Positions 31,133 through 39,124 of a stretch of DNA of 64,000 nt are shown here, piece by piece (within the stretch, counting starts at the first letter, position 1; each line of letters begins with the position of its first letter). The notes under the pieces were generated by a model. It saw nothing but the letters and a program-made list of their open reading frames with translations, was not told the origin of the DNA and searched no databases. Origin of the DNA: Cypionkella sp. (GTDB taxonomy: Bacteria > Pseudomonadota > Alphaproteobacteria > Rhodobacterales > Rhodobacteraceae); assembly GCF_030652235.1 (NCBI RefSeq), contig NZ_JAUSBA010000004.1, forward strand, positions 1 to 64,000, in the 5' to 3' direction. Made by a program: the position numbers and the translations under genes.

Positions 31133-32008
31133 ATGCTTGACGCCATCGCTCGCCTGCGCCGCTTTAACCGCGCCGTCACCCGTGAGGTGGGCGCGCTTGA
31201 CCAATCCTACCTTGGGCGGGGTCGCCCGCTTGGCGCGGCCCGCGTCCTGCAACTGATCACCCCGCAAGGCACGGACATTGCAGAAATACGCGCCAAACTG
31301 GCGCTCGACTCTGGTCTGCTCAGCCGCTTGCTGCGCACGCTTGAAGCCGAAGCCCTGATCCAGCTTGCCAGCGATCCCGCCGACCGCCGCTGCCGCACAG
31401 CCCACCTTACCCCGGCGGGGCAGACCGAAATGGCGGCTTACGAGGCCATCGGTTATGCCCGCGCCGCCGAAACACTCGCCCGCGCAGGCAAGCAGCCGCA
31501 AGCTCTGATTGACGCGATGGATTTGATCGCCACCACGCTGCTGCGCGACCAGACCGAAATCCGCGACGCCGACCCGAATGACTGCGCGGCCCTCGCCTGC
31601 CTACAAAGCTATTACGACCTTCTGGTCGAAAAAATCCAAGGCATCACCCCTGGCATGCTCACCCTGCCGCTGGCGGACGCGCAGAACTACCGCCCGCCGC
31701 ACGGCGCTTTCCTGATCGCGTGGAGCGATGATCTGCCGGTAGGCACGGTCTCGCTCCGCCCGCTGGATGCCACCACCGCCGAGGTCAAACGCCTTTGGGT
31801 CGATCGTTCTGCCCGGGGCCAAGGCATCGCCCGCCGTCTGATGCACGCCATCGAATCCCGCGCGAAATCGCTTGGCTATGCCCATCTGAAACTTGACACC
31901 AACGCGGCCCTCACCGAAGCCATCACCCTCTACCGCACCTGCGGCTGGTCTGACATCCCCGCCTACACCAGCGATCCCGCGACGCATTGGCTGGGCAAAA
32001 CCCTCTAA
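31133..32008 (+). CDS. MarR-type HTH / GNAT N-acetyltransferase fusion
   Basis: N-terminal MarR-like winged helix, C-terminal GNAT: VKRLWVDRSARGQGIARRLMHAIESRA. Confidence 0.92.
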   Translation: MLDAIARLRRFNRAVTREVGALDQSYLGRGRPLGAARVLQLITPQGTDIAEIRAKLALDSGLLSRLLRTLEAEALIQLASDPADRRCRTAHLTPAGQTEMAAYEAIGYARAAETLARAGKQPQALIDAMDLIATTLLRDQTEIRDADPNDCAALACLQSYYDLLVEKIQGITPGMLTLPLADAQNYRPPHGAFLIAWSDDLPVGTVSLRPLDATTAEVKRLWVDRSARGQGIARRLMHAIESRAKSLGYAHLKLDTNAALTEAITLYRTCGWSDIPAYTSDPATHWLGKTL

Positions 32009-32107
32009 AGCACAGCAATCAGCCCCACCCCCACGTTGCTCTTGCCCCCAACAATCGCTACATACCGCCTCAACAGCGCAGAGCGACTTTGTCCAGGAGC
32101 ACCCCCA

Positions 32108-33763
32108 ATGGCCTCGTATCAGTATGTCTACCACATGGAAGGCGTCTCCAAGACCTATCCCGGTGGCAAGAAGTGCTTTGAGAATATCCACCTGAACTTC
32201 CTGCCTGGCGTGAAGATCGGTGTGGTCGGCATCAACGGCTCGGGTAAATCGACGCTGCTCAAGATCATGGCGGGGATGGACACCGACTTTAAGGGCGAGG
32301 CTTGGGCCGCCAAGGGGGCCAAGGTCGGCTATCTGGCGCAGGAACCCTATCTTGACCCGTCCTTGGACGTGAAGGGCAACGTCATGCTTGGCGTCGCCAA
32401 GCAGACCGCCATTCTGGAACGCTACAACGAATTGGCGATGAACTATTCGGACGAAACCGCCGATGAAATGGCGCAACTGCAAGACGAGATCGACGCGGGC
32501 AACCTGTGGGAGCTTGAGGCTTCCGTCGGTGTCGCGATGGACGCCCTGCGCTGTCCGCCCGATGACGCCGATGTGGAATCGCTGTCAGGCGGAGAACGCC
32601 GCCGGGTGGCTTTGTGCAAGCTGCTGCTGGAAGCCCCGGACATGCTGCTGCTGGATGAGCCGACCAACCACCTTGACGCCGAATCCATCGCTTGGCTGCA
32701 AAAACACCTGATCGCCTATCGCGGCACCATCCTGATCGTCACCCACGACCGCTACTTCCTGGACGACATCACCTCGTGGATTCTGGAACTCGACCGTGGC
32801 CGGGGTATGCCTTACGAGGGCAACTACTCGGCTTGGCTGGAGCAAAAAGCCAAACGGATGAGCCAAGAGGCGCGCGAGGATAAGTCCAAGCAGAAGGCGC
32901 TGGAGAAAGAATTGGAATGGATCCGCTCGGGCGCCAAAGCCCGCCAATCCAAAGGCAAGGCCCGCTTGGCCCGCTACAACGAGATGGCTGGCCAGACCGT
33001 GCTGGAACGCGCGTCCTCGGCGCAGATCATCATCCCGAATGGCGAACGCTTGGGCAGCAAGGTGATCGAAGTCACCGGCCTGAAGAAACACATGGGCGAC
33101 AAGCTGTTGATCGAGGATCTGACCTTCACCATCCCGCCGGGGGCTATCGTCGGCGTGATCGGCCCGAACGGTGCGGGTAAATCGACGTTGTTCCGCATGA
33201 TCTCGGGTCAAGAACAACCCGACGAGGGCACGATTGTTCTGGGTAACACCGTGCAACTGTCCTATGTCGACCAAAGCCGCGATGCGCTGGACCCGAACAA
33301 GAACGTCTGGGAAGAAATCTCGGGCGGGTCTGAAGTCATCCAGCTTGGCGATATGTCGTTGAACAGCCGCGTCTACACCGGGGCGTTCAACTTCAAAGGC
33401 ACCGACCAGCAGAAAAAGGTCGGTCTGCTGTCGGGTGGTGAGCGTAACCGCGTCCACATGGCGAAACTGCTGCGCTCGGGCGGCAACGTGCTGCTGCTCG
33501 ATGAGCCGACCAACGACCTTGACGTCGAAACCCTGCAAGCCCTTGAATCTGCGATCGAAGATTTCGCCGGCTGCGCCATCATCATCAGCCACGACCGCTT
33601 CTTCCTCGACCGCCTGTGCACACATATGCTGGCGTTTGAAGGCGACGCGCATGTCGAATGGTTTGAGGGCAACTTCCAAGCCTATGAGGAAGACAAAGTG
33701 CGGCGCTTGGGGCCCGATGCTTTGGAGCCGAAACGGGCGAAGTATAAGCGGTTCAGCCGGTAA
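32108..33763 (+). CDS. ettA: Energy-dependent translational throttle protein EttA (ABC-F)
   Basis: Two Walker A (GINGSGKST, GPNGAGKST), LSGGERRRVALC and LSGGERNRVHMAK; MASYQYVYHMEGVSKTYPGGKKCFENI. Confidence 0.96.
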   Translation: MASYQYVYHMEGVSKTYPGGKKCFENIHLNFLPGVKIGVVGINGSGKSTLLKIMAGMDTDFKGEAWAAKGAKVGYLAQEPYLDPSLDVKGNVMLGVAKQTAILERYNELAMNYSDETADEMAQLQDEIDAGNLWELEASVGVAMDALRCPPDDADVESLSGGERRRVALCKLLLEAPDMLLLDEPTNHLDAESIAWLQKHLIAYRGTILIVTHDRYFLDDITSWILELDRGRGMPYEGNYSAWLEQKAKRMSQEAREDKSKQKALEKELEWIRSGAKARQSKGKARLARYNEMAGQTVLERASSAQIIIPNGERLGSKVIEVTGLKKHMGDKLLIEDLTFTIPPGAIVGVIGPNGAGKSTLFRMISGQEQPDEGTIVLGNTVQLSYVDQSRDALDPNKNVWEEISGGSEVIQLGDMSLNSRVYTGAFNFKGTDQQKKVGLLSGGERNRVHMAKLLRSGGNVLLLDEPTNDLDVETLQALESAIEDFAGCAIIISHDRFFLDRLCTHMLAFEGDAHVEWFEGNFQAYEEDKVRRLGPDALEPKRAKYKRFSR

Positions 33764-33787
33764 GTCTTAAAATCGCCTATCTGTTAG

Positions 33788-33816
33788 AAATGCCGGGGAA
33801 ATGCCCGGCATTTTTT
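33788..33816 (+). terminator. Intrinsic terminator downstream of ettA
   Basis: AATGCCGGGGAAATGCCCGGCATTTTTT. Confidence 0.85.
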
Positions 33817-33836
33817 ATGTCCTATTGTGTTGAAGT

Positions 33837-34001
33837 CTACATCCGCCCAGTCAGCAACAAGATCAGCACGACAATCGCCACGACCCCAATAACCCCAACG
33901 CCGCCGTGGCCGTAACCATAGCCATAGCCGCCAAATCGGCCACTAAAGCCGCCGAGCAGGAAGATCACCAAGATGATCAGCAAAATGGTTCCAAGTGACA
34001 T
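33837..34001 (-). CDS. DUF3309-family small membrane protein (54 aa; absent from supplied ORF track)
   Basis: Minus strand ORF MSLGTILLIILVIFLLGGFSGRFGGYGYGYGHGGVGVIGVVAIVVLILLLTGRM*. Confidence 0.88.
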   Translation of the reverse strand: MSLGTILLIILVIFLLGGFSGRFGGYGYGYGHGGVGVIGVVAIVVLILLLTGRM

Positions 34002-34070
34002 CGGGTAACTCCATGATAAAAGGGAAGGGTACGGGTCAGCCAGACCGGAAAACCCGCCAAAATCTTGGGC

Positions 34071-34256
34071 TTACTTGCCCTTGATCACATCTCGCACGGT
34101 GTCTTTTGCGCTGCCGACAGCGTTTTGCACGCGGCCTTCCACTTGATCAGCCTTGCCTTCGGCCTGCATCTTGGCATCGCCAAGCGCCGAGCCAAGCGCT
34201 GCTTTCGCCTTACCTGCCACAACTTTGGCCGAGCCTGCGATCCGGTCTTTATCCAT
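34071..34256 (-). CDS. CsbD-family stress protein
   Basis: MDKDRIAGSAKVVAGKAKAALGSALGDAKMQAEGKADQVEGRVQNAVGSAKDTVRDVIKGK. Confidence 0.93.
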   Translation of the reverse strand: MDKDRIAGSAKVVAGKAKAALGSALGDAKMQAEGKADQVEGRVQNAVGSAKDTVRDVIKGK

Positions 34257-34362
34257 GATAACCTCCATTAACGTTTTGGCTTTACACAAACGTCACCTTA
34301 GCCTGATCATCAGATATCCCCTGATAAATCAAAGGCTTCAGTACCGCTGTTATGTGGAAGCA

Positions 34363-34387
34363 AACGCGTGAAACCGAAAATGGTTCC
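34363..34387 (-). promoter_or_regulatory. EcfG (general stress sigma)-type promoter for csbD
   Basis: Minus strand GGAAC (34387-34383), N16, CGTT (34366-34363): exact match to the alphaproteobacterial EcfG consensus GGAAC-N16/17-CGTT. Confidence 0.75.
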
Positions 34388-34443
34388 CAAGGCAGCACAA
34401 GGTACAATTCTGTAAACTTATCTCAATGCTGCACGCGGCGGCG

Positions 34444-34468
34444 GGAACCAAACCGCGCTATCGGGGTT
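34444..34468 (+). promoter_or_regulatory. EcfG-like promoter for the 25-aa ORF
   Basis: GGAAC (34444-34448), N16, GGTT (34465-34468): one mismatch to consensus. Confidence 0.55.
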
Positions 34469-34507
34469 TATTCCGCAGGTTCGACACCCCTATATAAGGA
34501 AAACGCC

Positions 34508-34585
34508 ATGAAAGGCATCGTCGCTTACTTCCTCGGGATCCCGATTGTGATCATCATTCTGCTCTATGTGACAGGTATTTTCTGA
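34508..34585 (+). CDS. 25-aa hydrophobic small membrane protein (absent from supplied ORF track)
   Basis: MKGIVAYFLGIPIVIIILLYVTGIF*, preceded by AAGGA; flanked by an EcfG-like promoter and a terminator. Confidence 0.75.
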   Translation: MKGIVAYFLGIPIVIIILLYVTGIF

Positions 34586-34632
34586 TCGCCCCAAAGCGCA
34601 GATACCGCCGTCCAAACAATGGCATTAAATCA

Positions 34633-34666
34633 AAGAGGCGAGGCGTTTGCCTCGCCTCTTTGTCAT
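34633..34666. terminator. Bidirectional intrinsic terminator
   Basis: CAAAGAGGCGAGGCGTTTGCCTCGCCTCTTTG between the 25-aa ORF (+) and the COG4315 gene (-). Confidence 0.85.
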
Positions 34667-34683
34667 TCAGAGCAGGGCTCAGA

Positions 34684-35040
34684 TCATTCCTTGATCACAT
34701 GCCAGACACCGCCCAAGCCGTCGCCATTGGCATCACCCTTGGCTTTGTCGCCGGCGAAATAATACGTAGGCTTGCCGTCATAGGCCCATTGCTTGGTGCC
34801 GTCGGTACGGTCGACCAGCGTCCAGCCTTCGGTCAGGGCCGCATCAGCCGCGCCCAGATAAGGGGGCCATTTCACCGCGCAATCGTCGTAGCAGGCCGAA
34901 ACCCCGCCTGCATCCTTGTCGAAAATATACAGGGTCATGCCCTTGGCATCGGCCAGCATCCCCGCCGCTTGCGCAGCAAGGCTCGAAGCCAGAATGAAAG
35001 CCGCACTCAGCGCGGTCAGGTGTTTGCTGTATTGCATCAC
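34684..35040 (-). CDS. Secreted COG4315-type repeat protein
   Basis: Signal peptide, MLADAKGMTLYIFDKDAGGVSACYDDCAVKWPPYLG, DGTKQWAYDGKPTYYFAGD. Confidence 0.88.
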   Translation of the reverse strand: MMQYSKHLTALSAAFILASSLAAQAAGMLADAKGMTLYIFDKDAGGVSACYDDCAVKWPPYLGAADAALTEGWTLVDRTDGTKQWAYDGKPTYYFAGDKAKGDANGDGLGGVWHVIKE

Positions 35041-35224
35041 AGATCTCCTTGCGGTCAGACGTTCCGCAGCAACGCCGCAGGATCAACCAAGGCAGCCCCG
35101 GTCCTGCGAGTCGCAGGGGTGGCGCACCGACACCCTGCGCTGTCGTTATAGCACAGCGCGGGCGCTGCAAGATCAGCCTTTGGTCTGATGAACGGCCCTG
35201 CTCGCGCGACTGTGAAGGCTTGGA

Positions 35225-35620
35225 TTATTCTGCCGGAAGCGGGCGCGGCTTGCCGTCCTCATCAATGGCGACAAAGGTGAACAAGCCATGCGTGACCTTC
35301 TCGCGCCGCTCGTGCCGATTGCGCAGCACCCAAGCCTCAATCTGCAACCCCATCGAGGTTCGCCCAACCCGCGCAATGCTGACATAGATGCACAAAACAT
35401 CGCCCACCTTCACCGGGCGAATGAACTGCATCGCGTCAATCGCCACCGTCGCCACCCGGCCCTGTGCGCGGGCCGAGGCCACAATTCCCGCCGCCATATC
35501 CATCTGGCTTAGCACCCAGCCGCCAAAAATATCGCCGTTATTGTTGACATCGCGCGGCATCGTCAGCGTGCGCAGGGTCAAGGCACCATGCGGCTGCTCG
35601 GGATCTGGCGGTTGCGGCAT
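35225..35620 (-). CDS. Acyl-CoA thioesterase (YciA-like hotdog fold)
   Basis: RTLTMPRDVNNNGDIFGGWVLSQMDMAAGIVAS. Confidence 0.93.
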   Translation of the reverse strand: MPQPPDPEQPHGALTLRTLTMPRDVNNNGDIFGGWVLSQMDMAAGIVASARAQGRVATVAIDAMQFIRPVKVGDVLCIYVSIARVGRTSMGLQIEAWVLRNRHERREKVTHGLFTFVAIDEDGKPRPLPAE

Positions 35621-35700
35621 GGCCTATCCTTGAATAAGGGTTTGAGGGATTAAGAAACACTGAACGCGACAGGGTCAACCCATTGTTTTAAAATGACTAT

Positions 35701-35721
35701 AAAAGGTCCCGAGTTGGGACC
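35701..35721 (-). terminator. Intrinsic terminator immediately after the fnrL stop codon
   Basis: Minus strand TGA|GGTCCCAACTCGGGACCTTTTATAG. Confidence 0.8.
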
Positions 35722-36465
35722 TCAGTTCAACATCCCACCATCGGAATCGTCCCCGGTTTCTTCCAGCAGACGGTCCAAATTCGGCACGATCACGTGCCGC
35801 TTGCCCTCCAACACGATCACGCCTTCGCGTTTCAGGGTCGAGATCTGGCGGCTGACCGTCTCTAACGTCAGCCCCAGATAATCCGCCATCTCCTCGCGCG
35901 TCAAAGGCAGATCAAACCGCACCCCGCCTTTGCTGGCGAGCTTCAAAGACGCATTCCGCCGCGCAATGATCGTGAGCAGCGAGGCAATCTTCTCGCGCGC
36001 CGTCTTGCGGCCCAGCAGCAGCATCCATTCGCGCGCGGCGTCCAGTTCATCCAGCGTCATCTCCAGCAACCGCTGCGCGATATGTGGGGTCGAGCCCATC
36101 AGTTCCTCAAACGGCTTCTTGCGAAAGCAGCACATCACCAGATCGGTGGTTGCGGTCACATCATAAGCCGCTGTCGCGCGACCGGGACGCCCGACGAAAT
36201 CCGATGGCAGCAGCAATCCCACCATCTGCCGACGGCCATCCTCCATGGTCTGGGTCAGCGTCGCGATACCGGTGACGACCGAGGCCACAAATTCCATCCG
36301 GTCGCCCGACCAGATCACTGGTTGCCCGGCCTGAAAGCTGCGATAATATTTGATCGCTTCCAACTGATGCAGCTCGTCCGTCTCACAGCGCGCACAAACC
36401 GCCCGGTGCCGAATCGGACAGTCGCCGCAATTCAGATCGGCAATTTTAGGGTCATGATGCGACAT
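35722..36465 (-). CDS. fnrL: Crp/Fnr-family oxygen-responsive regulator FnrL
   Basis: N-terminal CGDCPIRHRAVCARC cysteine cluster, HTH LTREEMADYLGLTLETVSRQISTLKREGVI; divergent from hemN. Confidence 0.93.
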   Translation of the reverse strand: MSHHDPKIADLNCGDCPIRHRAVCARCETDELHQLEAIKYYRSFQAGQPVIWSGDRMEFVASVVTGIATLTQTMEDGRRQMVGLLLPSDFVGRPGRATAAYDVTATTDLVMCCFRKKPFEELMGSTPHIAQRLLEMTLDELDAAREWMLLLGRKTAREKIASLLTIIARRNASLKLASKGGVRFDLPLTREEMADYLGLTLETVSRQISTLKREGVIVLEGKRHVIVPNLDRLLEETGDDSDGGMLN

Positions 36466-36497
36466 ATCCGGCCTTTCGGTTGATGGATTCGGGTCGA

Positions 36498-36511
36498 TTG
36501 ATCTGGGTCAA
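36498..36511 (+). promoter_or_regulatory. FNR box in the fnrL-hemN intergenic region
   Basis: TTGATCTGGGTCAA, one mismatch to TTGAT-N4-ATCAA. Confidence 0.8.
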
Positions 36512-36545
36512 GGCATCCGATTGCCCTCGCCTCCAAACTACCCGC

Positions 36546-37901
36546 ATGACAATCCATTCGCAACTGATGCAACACGGTCTCTTTGACGCCCGTGTGCCCC
36601 GCTATACCAGCTACCCCACCGCTCCGCAGTTCAGCGGTGCCGTGGGTCCGGCCGATTTTGCAAACTGGATCACCGCGATCCCGGCGCATACCGAGATTTC
36701 GCTCTATATTCACGTCCCATTCTGCCGCCGCCTGTGCTGGTTCTGCGCCTGCCGCACCCAAGGCACGCAATCCGACACTCCAGTGCGTGTCTACGCAAAA
36801 GTGCTGAAGGCCGAGATTGACCTTTTGCGCGCCCATCTCGCCCCCGGCATCCGGCTGGCCAAACTGCACTGGGGCGGCGGCACCCCCACCATGCTGGCTC
36901 CCGATCTGATCCACGACCTTGCCGCGCAGATTTTCGACGTGGTGCCGATGGCGAAAGATGGCACGTTTTCGGTTGAGATCGACCCGATGGAAATCGATGC
37001 GCCGCGCCTTGATGCTTTGGTTGCCGCCGGTATGAACCGCGCCTCGATCGGGGTGCAGGATTTTGATCCGCAAATCCAAGCCGCGATTGGCCGCGTGCAG
37101 CCTTTTGAGACCACCCTTGCCGTCGCCGAGATGATCCGCGCCCGTGGCGTTGCCAGCCTGAACGCCGATATTCTCTATGGCCTGCCGCATCAAACCCCAG
37201 CCCGCATCGCCGACTCGGTGCAGAAACTGCTGGCTTTGTCGCCTGACCGGGTCGCACTTTACGGTTACGCGCATGTGCCATGGATGAGCCGACGCCAGCA
37301 GATGATTCCCTCGGATGCGATGCCAACGCCCGAAGAACGGCTGGAGTTGTTCGAGACCGCGCGCGCTCTGTTTGTCGCCGATGGTTATGCCGAAATCGGC
37401 ATCGACCACTTTGCCAAACCCAGCGACAGCATGGCACAAGCCGCCAAGGCTCACACCCTGCGGCGCAATTTCCAAGGCTATACCGACGATACCTCGCCGA
37501 TTCTGATCGGGCTGGGGGCCTCGTCGATTTCCCGCTTCCCGCAAGGCTACGCGCAAAACGCCCCCGCCACCGCAGCCCACACCAAAGCCATCCGTGCGGG
37601 GCAGTTTTCAACCGAGCGCGGCCATGCCTTTGCCGGCGAAGACATTCTGCGCGGGCGTCTGATTGAGGCGTTGATGTGCGATTTCCACATCAACCGCGCC
37701 GAGATTCTGCGCGATTTCCCGGTTGCGCCCGAGCGGCTGGACACGCTGCTGTTGAATGCTGCGCAAGCGTTCCCGCAAATGCTGGTGCTGGATGCCACAG
37801 GCCTTTCGATCCCGGAACCCAGCCGCCCGCTGACCCGCATGGTGGCGCGGATGTTCGACGCCTACGATCAAAGCAAAGCGAAGCATTCGGCAGCTGTCTA
37901 G
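36546..37901 (+). CDS. hemN: Oxygen-independent coproporphyrinogen III dehydrogenase
   Basis: RYTSYPTAPQFSGAV, SLYIHVPFCRRLCWFCAC radical-SAM motif, HWGGGTPTML. Confidence 0.95.
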   Translation: MTIHSQLMQHGLFDARVPRYTSYPTAPQFSGAVGPADFANWITAIPAHTEISLYIHVPFCRRLCWFCACRTQGTQSDTPVRVYAKVLKAEIDLLRAHLAPGIRLAKLHWGGGTPTMLAPDLIHDLAAQIFDVVPMAKDGTFSVEIDPMEIDAPRLDALVAAGMNRASIGVQDFDPQIQAAIGRVQPFETTLAVAEMIRARGVASLNADILYGLPHQTPARIADSVQKLLALSPDRVALYGYAHVPWMSRRQQMIPSDAMPTPEERLELFETARALFVADGYAEIGIDHFAKPSDSMAQAAKAHTLRRNFQGYTDDTSPILIGLGASSISRFPQGYAQNAPATAAHTKAIRAGQFSTERGHAFAGEDILRGRLIEALMCDFHINRAEILRDFPVAPERLDTLLLNAAQAFPQMLVLDATGLSIPEPSRPLTRMVARMFDAYDQSKAKHSAAV

Positions 37902-39124
37902 GCCGTCGGTGCGAAGCTTTCTACAAAACGCACCATCCGCGGCAGGCAATTTCCGCGCAGATCATAGCGCTCCAGCGCCACCTTTTGCGCCGCCGCCCGC
38001 ATTTCGGTGAAGCGTTCGGGGTGTGCCAAACCTTCGATCATCGCCGCAGACCAACCCGGCACGTCGAAGAAATCGACCAAAGTGCCGGTCTTGCCATGTT
38101 CCAACGCCTCCATCACCGGGCGGGTGGCCGAACCTATGATATGGCATCCAGCCGCCATCGCCTCGATCATCGACCAAGACAAAACGAACGGATAGGTCAG
38201 ATAGGCATGGGCGCGGCTGACCTTCATCAGCGCCACGAAACTGGGGTAGGGCACTTTGCCCATGAAATGCACGCGGGACATATCCAGGCGGTCGCGCACT
38301 TCGGACAGGAAGCGTTCTTTCCAACCCTTTTCCCCTTTCGGGGCCGCGCCATACGACACCTCGTCGCCGCCGACGATCACCACCTGCGCCTGCGGCCTTG
38401 CCGCCATCACAGCAGGCAGCGCGCGGATGAAGGTGTGATAGCCGCGATAGGGTTCCAGGTTGCGGTTCACAAAGGTCAGAACCTCATCCCCCGGTGTGGC
38501 CACGCGGCCATTCGGCAGGGTAAAGCGTGCCTGCGGATCGGGGGCCATGCCGCTGGTATCGACCCCGTCATGGATCACCGTAATCATTTTGCGCAACGGC
38601 TCGGGGTAGGTCGAGGCCTGCCATTCCGTCGGCGACAGCCCGGCGTCGGCATGCGCCAAGGCCTGCCCCAGATAGGTGGCGCGGCCTTGCGCGATCATCA
38701 CCTGATCAAAATTTGCCGCACCAAATTCGGGGTCAAAGCCGACATCCGCGCCACGTCCGCGATAGTAGAATTCGGCATAGACGATCAGCTTGGCCTCGGG
38801 CCAGACCTCTTTCAGGAACAAAGTCTCGCCCCAGCCGGAATGGCCGAAAATCACATCCGGCAGATAGCCCTTCGCCCGCATTGCCAGCGCTGCGCGGGCC
38901 ACGGTCACGCTGCGGTCGCTCATCGCGGTGTAGTTGCGCCCAAGACGTGTCGCGGCAGGGTCTACAGCCTGCGCCTCATGCTTGTACTTGGCCAGCGGGA
39001 TCGGCGAGGGGCGGTTGTTGCTGAAATCCGTCAGTGCCAGACATTCATGGCCGCGCGCCGCGAGTTCTGGGGCCAAGTGCAGGAACTGACCGGGGAAATT
39101 CTGATGTACAAACAAGATCTTCAT
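37898..39124 (-). CDS. Glycosyltransferase family 4-like protein
   Basis: MKILFVHQNFPGQFLHLAPELAARGHE, NRNLEPYRGYHTFIRALP, SWSMIEAMAAGCHIIGSATRPVMEALEHGKTG. Confidence 0.9.
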   Translation of the reverse strand: MKILFVHQNFPGQFLHLAPELAARGHECLALTDFSNNRPSPIPLAKYKHEAQAVDPAATRLGRNYTAMSDRSVTVARAALAMRAKGYLPDVIFGHSGWGETLFLKEVWPEAKLIVYAEFYYRGRGADVGFDPEFGAANFDQVMIAQGRATYLGQALAHADAGLSPTEWQASTYPEPLRKMITVIHDGVDTSGMAPDPQARFTLPNGRVATPGDEVLTFVNRNLEPYRGYHTFIRALPAVMAARPQAQVVIVGGDEVSYGAAPKGEKGWKERFLSEVRDRLDMSRVHFMGKVPYPSFVALMKVSRAHAYLTYPFVLSWSMIEAMAAGCHIIGSATRPVMEALEHGKTGTLVDFFDVPGWSAAMIEGLAHPERFTEMRAAAQKVALERYDLRGNCLPRMVRFVESFAPTA

